Shown here one piece after another: positions 13,303 to 21,727 of a stretch of 34,615 nt of DNA. The DNA lies in IMG/VR virus record IMGVR_UViG_3300032304_001158, positions 1 to 34,615 of that record, one strand, 5' to 3'. The number at the start of each line of letters is the position of its first letter. The first letter of the stretch is position 1. Under the pieces are notes generated by a model. It was not told the DNA's origin and searched no databases. It worked only from the letters and a program-made list of their open reading frames with translations. Source of the DNA: a virus. The position numbers and the translations under genes were made by a program.

Positions 13303-13655
13303 GTGAGAACACGACAGACACGCCGATTACAGATAAATGCCGCCAGCAAATGGCCGAAAAGGGATGGACCAGTCAGCAGCCCGTTTGGGGGTTGATTTAC
13401 AAAATGGAAAAAATTGAACGCCAGCTTGCCGAGGCCCAAGAAGAGCGCAACTGGTGGATTGATAAAACGACCGATGCGCTCGCCCAGGTTGGCGTCCTCA
13501 CTGAGCAGCGGGACAGGCTCGTGGAGGCGTTGCGGGCTTACCGTAAGGCACTTTCAGGTGGACCCGAGAATTGCAGCTATAACAGATACGAGATCGTCGA
13601 CCTGATGGCCGATGACGCCCTCGCCTCCCTGAACCAGCCGGGAGAAAAGCCATGA
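13299..13655 (+). CDS. Coiled-coil hypothetical protein
   Basis: 118 aa. The N-terminus (DTPITDKCRQQMAEKG) resembles that of the gene before it. Residues about 35-80 form a long charged helix (MEKIERQLAEAQEERN), likely a coiled coil. Its C-terminal tail (SYNRYEIVDLMADDALASL) is typical of small phage accessory proteins. Function unknown. Coupled to both neighbours by 4-base overlaps. Confidence 0.65.
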   Translation: MSENTTDTPITDKCRQQMAEKGWTSQQPVWGLIYKMEKIERQLAEAQEERNWWIDKTTDALAQVGVLTEQRDRLVEALRAYRKALSGGPENCSYNRYEIVDLMADDALASLNQPGEKP

Positions 13656-13912
13656 GCCAAGAAGCGAGGGAGGCTTGGGAGAGGGTTTGGGGGAGCCGAA
13701 AGAAAACGACTGATTACAGAGCCCCGAGATCGCAACCATGGACCGACATTTTCATTTCGGAAGAGTTTGAATCCAAGGTCGAAAGCAATTCGCTTATAGC
13801 TAAAGGCCAAGCGGAAGACTGGCTGAAATCGAAAGTAAACGAGTCCTTGGGAAAAGACCTAAATACGTGCGTGCGGGTTTGGATTACACCTGCTAAGAAC
13901 GAGCCATGCTAG
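13652..13912 (+). CDS. Small hypothetical protein
   Basis: 86 aa, rich in Trp, Lys and Glu, with no recognised domain. It is the last small gene before the head genes, and it overlaps the MuF-like gene by seven bases, so translation of the two is probably linked. RBS-like sequences are absent. Confidence 0.6.
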   Translation: MSQEAREAWERVWGSRKKTTDYRAPRSQPWTDIFISEEFESKVESNSLIAKGQAEDWLKSKVNESLGKDLNTCVRVWITPAKNEPC

Positions 13913-14784
13913 AGCCATTCTTCCAAGCACTCCGCAACCTTGCATTGCGAGTCGTCACCCCATCGCGGAACAGGTCCGCGCAATGGCAGGCAACCGCGCC
14001 CGTCATCCGGCAGCAGTCGTTTTTTAGCGCCACGGTTGACAAGGCCCGGGTGCTGCAATCCTACAAGGACTTGATTCAAAACTGGATCGAGGGCGCAGTG
14101 GAAGAGGTTGACGGACCTTACGGAAAAGCCATCGCATACAAAACCGGAGGGCAAGCGGATTTCATCGAACAGGCGCGGGAATTCGCCGTGAAACAAGGAT
14201 TCGCCACGCCGGAAGACTTCAAGGACAAGCGGATTTCCAACGTAGTCGGAAGCGAGCGGCTGAAGCTGGTTTTCAACACGAACATCCAGCAGGCGCAACG
14301 GTTGGCAATCTGGCAAGGAAACGTCTCAGACGAGGACCGAATCAACCGCTACCCTGCCGCGCAGTTTCTACGCTCTCCAGGCGCAACCACGCCCCGGCCA
14401 AGGCACGTTGCCGCCGAGGGTGAAATCCGCCGATGGGATGATTTCGACTTCTGGCTTTACCAGAACAGCAGCGAAATCGGAGGGTTTGACGTTCCGTGGG
14501 GGCCGTTCGGATTTAACTCCTACATGTATCAAAAGCCAATCGGCCGGAAGCAGGCCGAACGACTAGGGCTTGTCCGACCCGGCGAGCTAATCCGCGCGAT
14601 CAACGGCGCACGATGGGGCGCGACGCTCCCAGAAAAGCTGGCGAACGGATCGAAAGCCGAGATCAAGAAGCTCAGCCCGGAGATCAAGGCCAAGCTGAAA
14701 GCTGACCTGCGAGCGCAGTTCGGGGACCGGATATTTGACGCGGACGGGAGCTTAAACCTGCTGGTGGTCGTCAAGCGGCAATGA
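13906..14784 (+). CDS. MuF-like head morphogenesis (minor capsid) protein
   Basis: 292 aa. RLKLVFNTNIQQAQRLAIW near 123-141 matches the conserved helix of phage Mu gpF-like proteins, and the Arg/Pro-rich PRPRHVAAEGEIRRWDD followed by WGPFGFNSYMYQKPIGR corresponds to the rest of the MuF core. MuF proteins sit inside the head near the portal and assist assembly or DNA delivery. The C-terminal 80 residues are basic/helical with no toxin-like domain visible. Unusually, it lies upstream of the terminase genes rather than after the portal. Confidence 0.75.
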   Translation: MLEPFFQALRNLALRVVTPSRNRSAQWQATAPVIRQQSFFSATVDKARVLQSYKDLIQNWIEGAVEEVDGPYGKAIAYKTGGQADFIEQAREFAVKQGFATPEDFKDKRISNVVGSERLKLVFNTNIQQAQRLAIWQGNVSDEDRINRYPAAQFLRSPGATTPRPRHVAAEGEIRRWDDFDFWLYQNSSEIGGFDVPWGPFGFNSYMYQKPIGRKQAERLGLVRPGELIRAINGARWGATLPEKLANGSKAEIKKLSPEIKAKLKADLRAQFGDRIFDADGSLNLLVVVKRQ

Positions 14785-14967
14785 GCGGGCGAGACGCGTT
14801 CCCGGCGAAGCAAACGACAAACAGTGAAAAGCCACGACGAAAAAGGCGAGTCAAGGCTGAAATTTGCGGCCTTTGATTGTCAAAGGATTAGAGAATCAAT
14901 TTCGTCTCGACATACTGACAGAAAAACAACGCTTGCAAGCCTTTGCGGGACAAAGTAAGTGTAAAGC
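14785..14967 (+). promoter_or_regulatory. Late control region upstream of terminase
   Basis: 183 bases without a gene. They contain a perfect inverted repeat CCTTTGATTGTCAAAGG (14870-14886), the 10-bp palindrome GCTTGCAAGC (14931-14940) and directly after it CTTTG-CGGGA-CAAAG (14941-14955). The latter ends 12 bases before the small terminase ATG. The same CTTTG-N5-CAAAG pattern precedes the portal and protease genes, so this looks like a late promoter/operator. Confidence 0.65.
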
Positions 14968-15477
14968 ATGGCAATCGGACGCCCAAGCAAGCGCACCCCG
15001 GAAGTGATCGAAAGGATCATTGAAGGACTATCCCAAGGCACGCCGCTAACGGTGCTTTGCGAATCCGACGATATGCCCGGAAGGGACGCGGTTTACAATT
15101 GGATGAGCAACGACGAAGAACTTTCCCGACACATCGCGCGCGCGAGGGAGGCAGGGTTTGACCAGATCGCCCTTGACGCCCTCAACATCGCAGACAACAG
15201 CGAGCGGGACACTATCTTGACCGACAAGGGCGGAGAGGTGCCGAATAGCGAGTGGATCAGCCGCTCCCGGCTTCGCGTGGAAACCCGACTGAAGTTGCTG
15301 GCGAAATGGGACCCAAAACGCTACGGCGACCGAATCGCGCAGGAAATCACCGGAGCCGATGGCGGACCGCTTGTCACAAGGCAGGAAGTCACTCCCGAGC
15401 TAGAAGAGCGCATTATAGGTATCGCCGCTATCCAGCAAGCAATCAAGCCACCTAGCGCCCTTGAAGCCGACAACTAA
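14968..15477 (+). CDS. terS: Terminase small subunit
   Basis: 169 aa. The N-terminal helix-turn-helix (SKRTPEVIERIIEGLSQGTP and ESDDMPGRDAVYNWM) is the usual DNA-recognition part of small terminases, and the central EARLKLLAKW-like stretch (RVETRLKLLAKWDPKRYGD) is a conserved marker of the family. It would bind the packaging site and deliver phage DNA to the large subunit. The gene overlaps terL by 17 bases, strong support for the pairing. The start is the ATG 12 bases after a CAAAG element. Confidence 0.88.
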   Translation: MAIGRPSKRTPEVIERIIEGLSQGTPLTVLCESDDMPGRDAVYNWMSNDEELSRHIARAREAGFDQIALDALNIADNSERDTILTDKGGEVPNSEWISRSRLRVETRLKLLAKWDPKRYGDRIAQEITGADGGPLVTRQEVTPELEERIIGIAAIQQAIKPPSALEADN

Positions 15478-16834
15478 GCAATGGCTAACCCCGGCTCAAT
15501 ACGCTACGGTTCACGGGGCGAATCTCTACGATTGGCAGATTGAGGCGCTAGAAGCGTGGGGGAGAGGTTATCAGACATCTCTCTTAACGTGTAACGGAGC
15601 CGGGAAGACATCAGTGATAGCAGCTTGGGCGATTGCGTGGTTCTTCTATCGCTATCCACGCGGAAAACTTGTCGCCACATCGGGATCATTCAATCAGTTA
15701 CAGAATCAGCTATGGCCCGCAGTGGTTCAATTTCTGCCTCCGGGATCGACCTTTACCAACTCCCTAAGCTCTTGCACAATTCGGACGCCACAAGGCGGAA
15801 GGGGCATCGGATTTTCGACCAATGACCCAGGTAAGGCGGAAGGATTTCACCCGACTATTTCACCGGATATTGACCCGGTCTTTATCCTAGTTGACGAGGC
15901 TAAGACAGTTCCGAACGAAATCTTTACCGCTTTCGACCGCTGCACATCGTCATTTAAGCTCTACATCTCAAGTGCAGGCGAGCCGAAAGGGCGCTTTTTT
16001 GACACGTTCGGCAAGCTCTCGCGCTACTTCTGGTCAATGCGTGTTCCGTCAACCATGTGCCCGCACATCAAGGCGTCCAAGCGGGAAATGGACCTTGAAA
16101 CCTACCCGGAAGACACTTGGGAGTTCCGATCCATGCACTTAGCTGAGTTTGTTGACCAGAACGAAGAGCGATTGACGCTCAGTCCTATGCAACTGACTAA
16201 CGCTCTCAAAAATCAGCCTGAGATTGACGAATCGGGCGAAACCGTAGCGTTTTGCGACTTTGCAGCGGGCAGGGACGAGAACGTGCTAGCGATTCGTCGG
16301 GGCAACAAGGTCCGGGTTATCAAGGCATGGCGGGAAAAGGACACCGTGGAAGCCTCACGCGAGTTCATCAACCTATTCAAGCTTCACGGGCTATCCGCTG
16401 GCCAGATTTGGGGGGATGCTGACGGATTAGGAATCGGCCTGATTAACGACATGGCGTCCATGGGGTGGCGAATCAACCATTTCCGAGGCGGAGCACCCGC
16501 ATCGCTCGACCTCAACGACAAATACGCCAGCTTAATCTCCCAAGTCTGGCACTTAGGATGCCACGCTATTCGACTTGGCAGGGTGAACATCGAAGGTCTC
16601 AGCCCTAGGGCGTTCGAGCAACTGACAACCCGGAAAAGCAAATGGAACGACCGGGGCAAGCTAGGGCTACAGAGCAAGGAAGAGCTTCCGCAGTCACCCG
16701 ACCACGGCGACGCCATCCTTGGTTGCATCGGTTGTGGCGCTCGCCTGACCGGAGCCCTAACCGCTTCCGCCGTCATCCAATCCGCGCCCTCGCCATTTAG
16801 GCAGACGGCAATCCGGGGATTCAACCGCTTCTGA
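15461..16834 (+). CDS. terL: Terminase large subunit
   Basis: 457 aa. CNGAGKTS (Walker A, 44-51) and FILVDEAK (Walker B, 141-148) form the packaging ATPase. FCDFAAGRDENVLA (Asp266), IWGDADGLGIG (Asp319/321) and DHGDAILG near the C-terminus form the RNase-H-like nuclease. It pumps DNA into the prohead and cuts it. The start is TTG at 15461 inside terS; the ATG at 15481 is out of frame, and no other start keeps the N-terminal NLYDWQ segment. Motif spacing is of the gp28/T4-like type. Confidence 0.92.
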   Translation: MKPTTKQWLTPAQYATVHGANLYDWQIEALEAWGRGYQTSLLTCNGAGKTSVIAAWAIAWFFYRYPRGKLVATSGSFNQLQNQLWPAVVQFLPPGSTFTNSLSSCTIRTPQGGRGIGFSTNDPGKAEGFHPTISPDIDPVFILVDEAKTVPNEIFTAFDRCTSSFKLYISSAGEPKGRFFDTFGKLSRYFWSMRVPSTMCPHIKASKREMDLETYPEDTWEFRSMHLAEFVDQNEERLTLSPMQLTNALKNQPEIDESGETVAFCDFAAGRDENVLAIRRGNKVRVIKAWREKDTVEASREFINLFKLHGLSAGQIWGDADGLGIGLINDMASMGWRINHFRGGAPASLDLNDKYASLISQVWHLGCHAIRLGRVNIEGLSPRAFEQLTTRKSKWNDRGKLGLQSKEELPQSPDHGDAILGCIGCGARLTGALTASAVIQSAPSPFRQTAIRGFNRF

Positions 16835-16836
16835 AA

Positions 16837-16866
16837 CTTAGCCTTGCCTAAGTTTGTCCCACAAAG
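16837..16866 (+). promoter_or_regulatory. Paired repeat elements before the portal gene
   Basis: CTTAGCCTTGCCTAAG (16837-16852) is directly followed by GTTTG-TCCCA-CAAAG (16852-16866). The second element ends 12 bases before the portal ATG, the same distance as at the small terminase. GGGAGGG upstream of that ATG is one of the few Shine-Dalgarno-like sequences in the genome. Confidence 0.6.
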
Positions 16867-16878
16867 TAAAGGGAGGGT

Positions 16879-18516
16879 ATGGCTAAGGCAAACCCGCCCA
16901 TGATTGCGCCCATGACGGCGGCACACCGTCAACAAAGCTATTCCCTTGGCGAGATTACGCCGGAATACGTCAACAGCATCCTACGCAATGTCCGATATGG
17001 TCGATTGCAGTATGTTTATGAGCTTGAACGGCTCATGCTGGATACTTGGCCTCGCTTTCGCCAGAACGTCAACAAGCTGACTCGCGCTGTCTCTCAGCTA
17101 CCTATTGAAATAAAGCCTGGCGAGATCGAAGGACAAACCGAGCCGAGCGAAAGAGCATTGGCAGTGCATGAAGTAGTCGAACGGGCGTTTGAATCCGCCA
17201 TGCCGCGTCCGGGATACTTTGAATTAGGCACGACCGAGGCTATTGACGCCATTCTTGAATGCGAAGTGAAAGGACCGGTTGCTATCGAAATTGTCTGGCA
17301 GCTACAAAACAACATTTGGAGTCCTCGCTGTTACGTTCCGTTCCCCGGCCCGTGTCTTAGCTATCCGATGAGCAGCAACTTGGAGGAACGTCTAATGTGG
17401 TCGAAAGACGGATACAACGGCAACCTGCGCGACTTCGACAAGGATTCCTCGCTTATCGCCGTCAGGGCACAAGGCGGATTGCACCCGATATTCTCAGGAG
17501 CGATGCGTCCGCTTGTGAAATACTGGATGGCCGCTGTTTTCGGGATGGGTTGGTATATGCAATACGTCCAGCTTTTCGGGATTCCTTGGCGCACAGTGGC
17601 AACGGACGGCACGCCGGAAGCGATGGCCAAGGGTGAAGAGTTCCTAGCCGACATCGGATCAAGTGGCTACGCAATCACCAATCAGGATTTCAAGTTTGAA
17701 GTTCATGACGGCGTTTCCGGCTCCGCTCAGTCACTCCCGCAAGCCGCTATCATCGACCTAGCCAACAAGACATGCGACTTGCTATTGCTAGGCCAAACCC
17801 TGACCACGGACAACACCGGAACAGGCTCACGAGCACTAGGTGAGGTTCATGCCGATACGCTTTCCGACATGGAAAAGGACCGGGCTAAGTGGCTATCCAA
17901 TTTCCTCACGGACCAGCTTGTCCCCGCTATCGTGCGGATGAACTTTGGCGAGATTCCTTCCGAGGAGATGCCTTACGCCGTTGTTGAAATCCCGGAAGTG
18001 GAAGACGACAAGACAAACGCCGAGCGGGTCAAGATACTGAAGGACATCGGCCTTCCAATGCCTTCCAAGTGGGTTTATGAGACTTTGCGCGTGCCCGAGC
18101 CAATGGAAGGCGAGGAACTATTTGGCGCGGAAAAGGAGGCGGCGCAGGTTAATCCAATCGCCAAACAAGGCGAGAAGCCTACTTATTCGTATTATGACCC
18201 ATTGCAGGAAGATGACCTCATTCCCACCGAGGAGATGGCCCTCGCCGCTCAATCCGCTCTCGACAGCAACCGCACGTTGCCGGTTTGGTCCCGCCTTGTT
18301 TCCGGCCTTGGAGCCTCCGAGGTATCCCGCGCACGCGACCTAAGCAACCGCACGGCACTGGACAAGGCGACCGTCAAACGCATGGCCGAGTTTTTCGCCA
18401 AGCACGAATCCGAGCGGGTTTCCGCCTCATGGGACGCCGATAGCAAGACTGCCCGCAGGTGGCTCGCTCACGGCGGGGATGCGGGCTTTGAATGGGTTCA
18501 AACCGTCAAGGGATGA
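16879..18516 (+). CDS. Portal protein (DUF935, Mu gp29-like)
   Basis: 545 aa. The family marker SRALGEVHADTLSDMEKDRA is in the second half, and the aromatic run YWMAAVFGMGWYMQYVQLFGIPWR is typical of DUF935 portals. It forms the dodecameric ring at the head vertex through which DNA passes. The C-terminal extension (TVKRMAEFFAKHESERV, then ARRWLAHGGDAGFEW) resembles a module found at the end of other phage structural proteins. The next gene overlaps by four bases. The order terL-portal is standard. Confidence 0.9.
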   Translation: MAKANPPMIAPMTAAHRQQSYSLGEITPEYVNSILRNVRYGRLQYVYELERLMLDTWPRFRQNVNKLTRAVSQLPIEIKPGEIEGQTEPSERALAVHEVVERAFESAMPRPGYFELGTTEAIDAILECEVKGPVAIEIVWQLQNNIWSPRCYVPFPGPCLSYPMSSNLEERLMWSKDGYNGNLRDFDKDSSLIAVRAQGGLHPIFSGAMRPLVKYWMAAVFGMGWYMQYVQLFGIPWRTVATDGTPEAMAKGEEFLADIGSSGYAITNQDFKFEVHDGVSGSAQSLPQAAIIDLANKTCDLLLLGQTLTTDNTGTGSRALGEVHADTLSDMEKDRAKWLSNFLTDQLVPAIVRMNFGEIPSEEMPYAVVEIPEVEDDKTNAERVKILKDIGLPMPSKWVYETLRVPEPMEGEELFGAEKEAAQVNPIAKQGEKPTYSYYDPLQEDDLIPTEEMALAAQSALDSNRTLPVWSRLVSGLGASEVSRARDLSNRTALDKATVKRMAEFFAKHESERVSASWDADSKTARRWLAHGGDAGFEWVQTVKG

Positions 18517-18776
18517 AGGCTAACGAGATCATGGCGAACGTGGAGAAGCGATTGCCCGAACTGGCGAAACGCTCCTATGCGCCGATTGACAACGAACTAT
18601 CCAGGCTCATGGACCTTGCTGAAAAGATGCCGCCCGCAGCATTCTTTCGCGAAATGGAGGCCGCTTTAGAACGTGTTCCGACCTTGTGGGTGCTTATGGA
18701 CCCGCGACCAATTCAGGACGAGCTAGAAACTGCCATCGGAGAAGCAATCATCGGAGGGATCGAGCAAACGCTATGA
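18513..18776 (+). CDS. Small head-region protein of unknown function
   Basis: 87 aa from the ATG at 18513, which overlaps the portal stop. It is helical and acidic (EKRLPELAKRSYAPIDNELS), without cysteine clusters or membrane segments. Its location between portal and virion morphogenesis genes suggests a small structural or assembly protein. No family recognised. Confidence 0.6.
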   Translation: MKANEIMANVEKRLPELAKRSYAPIDNELSRLMDLAEKMPPAAFFREMEAALERVPTLWVLMDPRPIQDELETAIGEAIIGGIEQTL

Positions 18777-19399
18777 CATCAGGCAAATCATTCATCCGGG
18801 TTGACGTTGATACGGGCGAGATAGGCGCGGTTCTTGCGTCTATCCGCAAGACGTTCGGTGCGGGCAGCATGAAGGCGTTCAACCAAGCCGGGGCGGAAGT
18901 CGCTAAAGATGAGATCGAAGGCTACTACCTGCAAAAAGGGCGCAATCTATGGATCAATCCGGCGCTCCCGACTCATGGACCAGGGCGACAGAAAACCCGA
19001 TTTTCCGATAACGTCGCTACCGGATGGGGCATCACCAGCGTTACAGGATCAGGCGCGAACATAGCTAACAAGGCCGTTGGATTGGCCCACAAGGTCACAG
19101 GCGGCACGATTAGCGCCAAGAGTGCCAAGTTCCTGACTATCCCGATTATTCCCGAGGCTCACGGACGTAAGGCAAGGAAAGGAACAAGCAGCTTTGTTTC
19201 TAATATTGGCCCGCTATTCGCGTCTAAAGGCTGTCTAATGTGGAAAAAGCCGGATGGGACTATCCTGCCCGCCTATGCGCTCAAGAAGTCGGTTACTCAC
19301 AAGCCATGGCCGGGTGCATTGCCGCCGGATGAGACAATCACGGACGCATTCCTTAAAGGCGTGCAGGAAAGTATCGACCAGCAACTGAACAAAGACTAA
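18773..19399 (+). CDS. Virion morphogenesis protein (Mu gpG-like)
   Basis: 208 aa from the ATG at 18773, again a 4-base overlap. The central IANKAVGLAHKVTGGTISAK with KFLTIPIIPEAHGRKAR is similar to phage virion morphogenesis/tail-completion proteins, in which a Gly-rich hinge precedes a TIP strand. It may act at the head-tail joining step. The family call is by pattern and gene order, so moderate. Confidence 0.6.
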   Translation: MTSGKSFIRVDVDTGEIGAVLASIRKTFGAGSMKAFNQAGAEVAKDEIEGYYLQKGRNLWINPALPTHGPGRQKTRFSDNVATGWGITSVTGSGANIANKAVGLAHKVTGGTISAKSAKFLTIPIIPEAHGRKARKGTSSFVSNIGPLFASKGCLMWKKPDGTILPAYALKKSVTHKPWPGALPPDETITDAFLKGVQESIDQQLNKD

Positions 19400-19403
19400 G
19401 AAA

Positions 19404-19447
19404 ATTAGCCTCGCCTAAATTTAGCCTTGCCACTTTGAACGACAAAG
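19404..19447 (+). promoter_or_regulatory. Repeat elements before the protease/scaffold gene
   Basis: ATTAGCCTCGCCTAAAT (19404-19420) is followed by a half copy TTTAGCCTTGCC and then CTTTG-AACGA-CAAAG (19433-19447), ending 16 bases before the protease ATG. This is the same pair of elements, in the same order, as before the portal gene. Confidence 0.6.
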
Positions 19448-19463
19448 CGTAATTGTCGCGCAA

Positions 19464-20513
19464 ATGAACGGAGCCGAAACAATCCAGGCCGCTTTCGGAT
19501 CGGAGCTTATCGCTACCGGGTCCAGTGGCTTCTCTATTGTTTACCTCCCTGAAGGCACACACGAAATCGAGGCGACGGTAAACGGAAAGGCACAAAAGCG
19601 CACCGTTACAGTTGACGAGCGTGTCCTTGCCTCGTTTCAGGACGACTTAGCCAAGCGACTTTCCGATAACGTCCGACCGTTTGCCGGATTTGACCATAAA
19701 GCAGGCCCCGCTTCGATGATCCCGACCGGATACCGCTACGAAAAAGGCGTCGGGCTTATCCTTGAAGGCGAGCTTACACAAGCCGGGAAAGAGGCTATCG
19801 ACGGGCGCAATTATTCTTATTGGTCCCCCTCCTATCTCATGTCGAAAGGCGTTCCAGTCGGACTTACCCCGACCGGGGAAATCGGCTCTTTTGTCAATGA
19901 CCCCGCGTTCCGCTCAATCGAGCGCATTGCCGCTTCTCACACTGAAACCACTATGGAAATCACCGAAATCCTCACCGAACTTGGCCTAGCCGAGTCGAAT
20001 CAGACCGCTGAAGAAGCGGTTGCCGCTGCCAAGACATCGCTCGCCACCCTACGCGAGTCCGCAAGCACCGTGGAAAGCGTCACCGCTGCCCGTGCTTCCG
20101 AGCTTGAAGCCGTCAACGCCGCCAAGGCTGAAGCTGCCCGCATCGCTGGCGAGCTTGAAACCGTCAAGGCGTCTCTAAAGATGCTGGAAGACGAAAAGGC
20201 CGAACAGGTCAAAGCTGCCAACGCCGAAATCGTCCAGGCCGCTGTCAACCGTGGCGCGATTCCTCCGCAGGATGATGCGACGAAAGCCTTCTGGTTGAAG
20301 TCGCTTTCAATCGACCCGGAATCGACCAAGGCCGCTCTCTCAGCCCTTCCAAGCAAGGATGCCGCTTCCGGTCAATCCGTTGCTGCTGAAGTCGTCAAGG
20401 ATGGCGCTGCACCTACCGAAATCACCCGCGCCGAATTTGACGCGATGAGCCCGGTTGAACGCAACAAATACATGCGTTCGGGCGGCAAGATCGCCAAGGA
20501 TGACGCGAAATAA
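19464..20513 (+). CDS. Mu I-like head maturation protease fused to scaffold
   Basis: 349 aa. The first 160 residues (RPFAGFDHKAGPASMIPTGY, GLILEGELTQAGKEAIDGRN and YSYWSPSYL) match phage Mu protease I: a beta-rich serine-type domain with the conserved YSYWSP segment. Residues about 165-270 are an Ala/Glu-rich helix typical of scaffolds, and the tail (FDAMSPVERNKYMRSGGK) is a common end of scaffold proteins. It would guide capsid assembly and then be removed. An internal start may make the scaffold alone. Confidence 0.85.
   Translation: MNGAETIQAAFGSELIATGSSGFSIVYLPEGTHEIEATVNGKAQKRTVTVDERVLASFQDDLAKRLSDNVRPFAGFDHKAGPASMIPTGYRYEKGVGLILEGELTQAGKEAIDGRNYSYWSPSYLMSKGVPVGLTPTGEIGSFVNDPAFRSIERIAASHTETTMEITEILTELGLAESNQTAEEAVAAAKTSLATLRESASTVESVTAARASELEAVNAAKAEAARIAGELETVKASLKMLEDEKAEQVKAANAEIVQAAVNRGAIPPQDDATKAFWLKSLSIDPESTKAALSALPSKDAASGQSVAAEVVKDGAAPTEITRAEFDAMSPVERNKYMRSGGKIAKDDAK
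19953..20513 (+). CDS. Possible internally initiated scaffold protein
   Basis: An in-frame ATG (codon 164 of the protease gene) would give a 186-aa protein consisting only of the coiled-coil scaffold. In Mu and lambda, nested genes (Z in I, Nu3 in C) make the scaffold this way. The ATG follows ACTGAAACCACT, similar to the leader ACTGAAAAC before the methyltransferase gene. No Shine-Dalgarno is seen, as for most genes here. Confidence 0.45.
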   Translation: MEITEILTELGLAESNQTAEEAVAAAKTSLATLRESASTVESVTAARASELEAVNAAKAEAARIAGELETVKASLKMLEDEKAEQVKAANAEIVQAAVNRGAIPPQDDATKAFWLKSLSIDPESTKAALSALPSKDAASGQSVAAEVVKDGAAPTEITRAEFDAMSPVERNKYMRSGGKIAKDDAK

Positions 20514-20551
20514 TCTCACCCCAATCTCTCACCACTCACCACTAAACCATC

Positions 20552-21727
20552 ATGGCTAATCTCACTATTTCCTCGCTCACTGAGCAAATCTATCAGGCCC
20601 GTGACCTTGTTGCGTCCGAACCAACCGGCTTCATTCAGTCCATCATCGTCAACGGCGGCAGCGAAGGCGTTTCCATCGGCGGCACCGTTCTCTCGCTCCG
20701 CACTGGCCAGCCTACGCTCAACACCAGTTACAGCCCGAACATGACCATCCCGGACGGCGACGCACAGACGCTGAACACGGAAACCATGACCATTGACAAA
20801 GTGGCCAATGTTCAAATCCCGCTCACGGGCGAACAGCAGCGCCAACTCGACAACACCGCAGGCGGTGAATATGCCCGACTGCAAATGTTTGCCCAAGCGT
20901 TCCGCACCATCCGCAACGCCATCGAGGCGGAAATCGGCACCACTATCAAGAACGGATCGAGCCGCGCTACTGGCACCGCCGGAACCAACCCGTTCGCCAC
21001 GAACATCAACCCGCTTGCTGACCTCGCTCAGATCCTGACGGACAACGGATGCCCGATCAACCCGAACGAAACTTCTTGCGTCATTAACACGACCGCAGGG
21101 ACCAAGTTCCGCCAACTCGCCAACCTCTACAAGGTCAACGAAGCAGGCGACGGCAACCTTTTGCGCCGTGGTGACTTTGGCGACATTTTCGGATTCAGCC
21201 TCAAGCAATCCGCTGGCGTTGCCACTCATACCAAGGGCACGCTTGGCGGCTCTCCGACTTCCGCAGCCGCTGGCTTTGCACTTGGAGCTACCAGCATCAC
21301 ACTGACCGCCTCGGTTGGAACCGGAACCATCGTCGCGGGTGACGCTCTCGGCATCGCCAACGACACCGGAAACGTCTACATCGTCAAGACTGGCGTGGCC
21401 GACGCTTCCACCGCTGCAACGCTTGTTCTCAACCAGCCAGGCTTGCGCAAGGCTACCGGAGCAAGCGCCCGCGCCCTTACCCTTGCCGCGAACTACACCG
21501 CGAACATGGGCTTCCACAAATCTGCCATCGAGCTTGTCATGCGCCCACCTTCTCAGCCTTACGGCGGAGACGCTGCCACGGACCGCATGACCATGTATGA
21601 CGAGGCTTCGGGCTTGTCCTTTGAAATCGCTCTCTACAAGGGCTACGGCAAGGTCATGTTTGACATCACCTGCCTCTACGGCGTCAAGGTTTGGAAGCCT
21701 GAATTTGTTGCCACTCTCTTGGGTTAA
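20552..21727 (+). CDS. Major capsid protein (P22-coat-like)
   Basis: 391 aa. The N-terminal MANLTISSLTEQIYQARDLV and the C-terminal FHKSAIELVMRPPSQPYGGD with FEIALYKGYGKVMFDITCLYG are typical of the P22 coat-like branch of the HK97 fold. A Gly/Ala/Thr-rich insertion (residues about 230-310) may be the inserted surface domain. It builds the icosahedral shell. The long leader (TCTCACC, CTCACC, then ACTAAACCATC) is SD-less. A large antisense frame (20516-22021) is a shadow of this gene. Confidence 0.88.
   Translation: MANLTISSLTEQIYQARDLVASEPTGFIQSIIVNGGSEGVSIGGTVLSLRTGQPTLNTSYSPNMTIPDGDAQTLNTETMTIDKVANVQIPLTGEQQRQLDNTAGGEYARLQMFAQAFRTIRNAIEAEIGTTIKNGSSRATGTAGTNPFATNINPLADLAQILTDNGCPINPNETSCVINTTAGTKFRQLANLYKVNEAGDGNLLRRGDFGDIFGFSLKQSAGVATHTKGTLGGSPTSAAAGFALGATSITLTASVGTGTIVAGDALGIANDTGNVYIVKTGVADASTAATLVLNQPGLRKATGASARALTLAANYTANMGFHKSAIELVMRPPSQPYGGDAATDRMTMYDEASGLSFEIALYKGYGKVMFDITCLYGVKVWKPEFVATLLG

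Noticed and set aside
16384-16935. 183-codon minus-strand frame
   Set aside because: It is antisense to the terminase nuclease domain, which has clear motifs.
13906-21727. Mu-like transposable phage
   Set aside because: Portal, MuF, morphogenesis and protease proteins are Mu-type, but no MuA, MuB, Gam or transposon end was found and the coat is P22-like. Head homology alone does not make it transposable.
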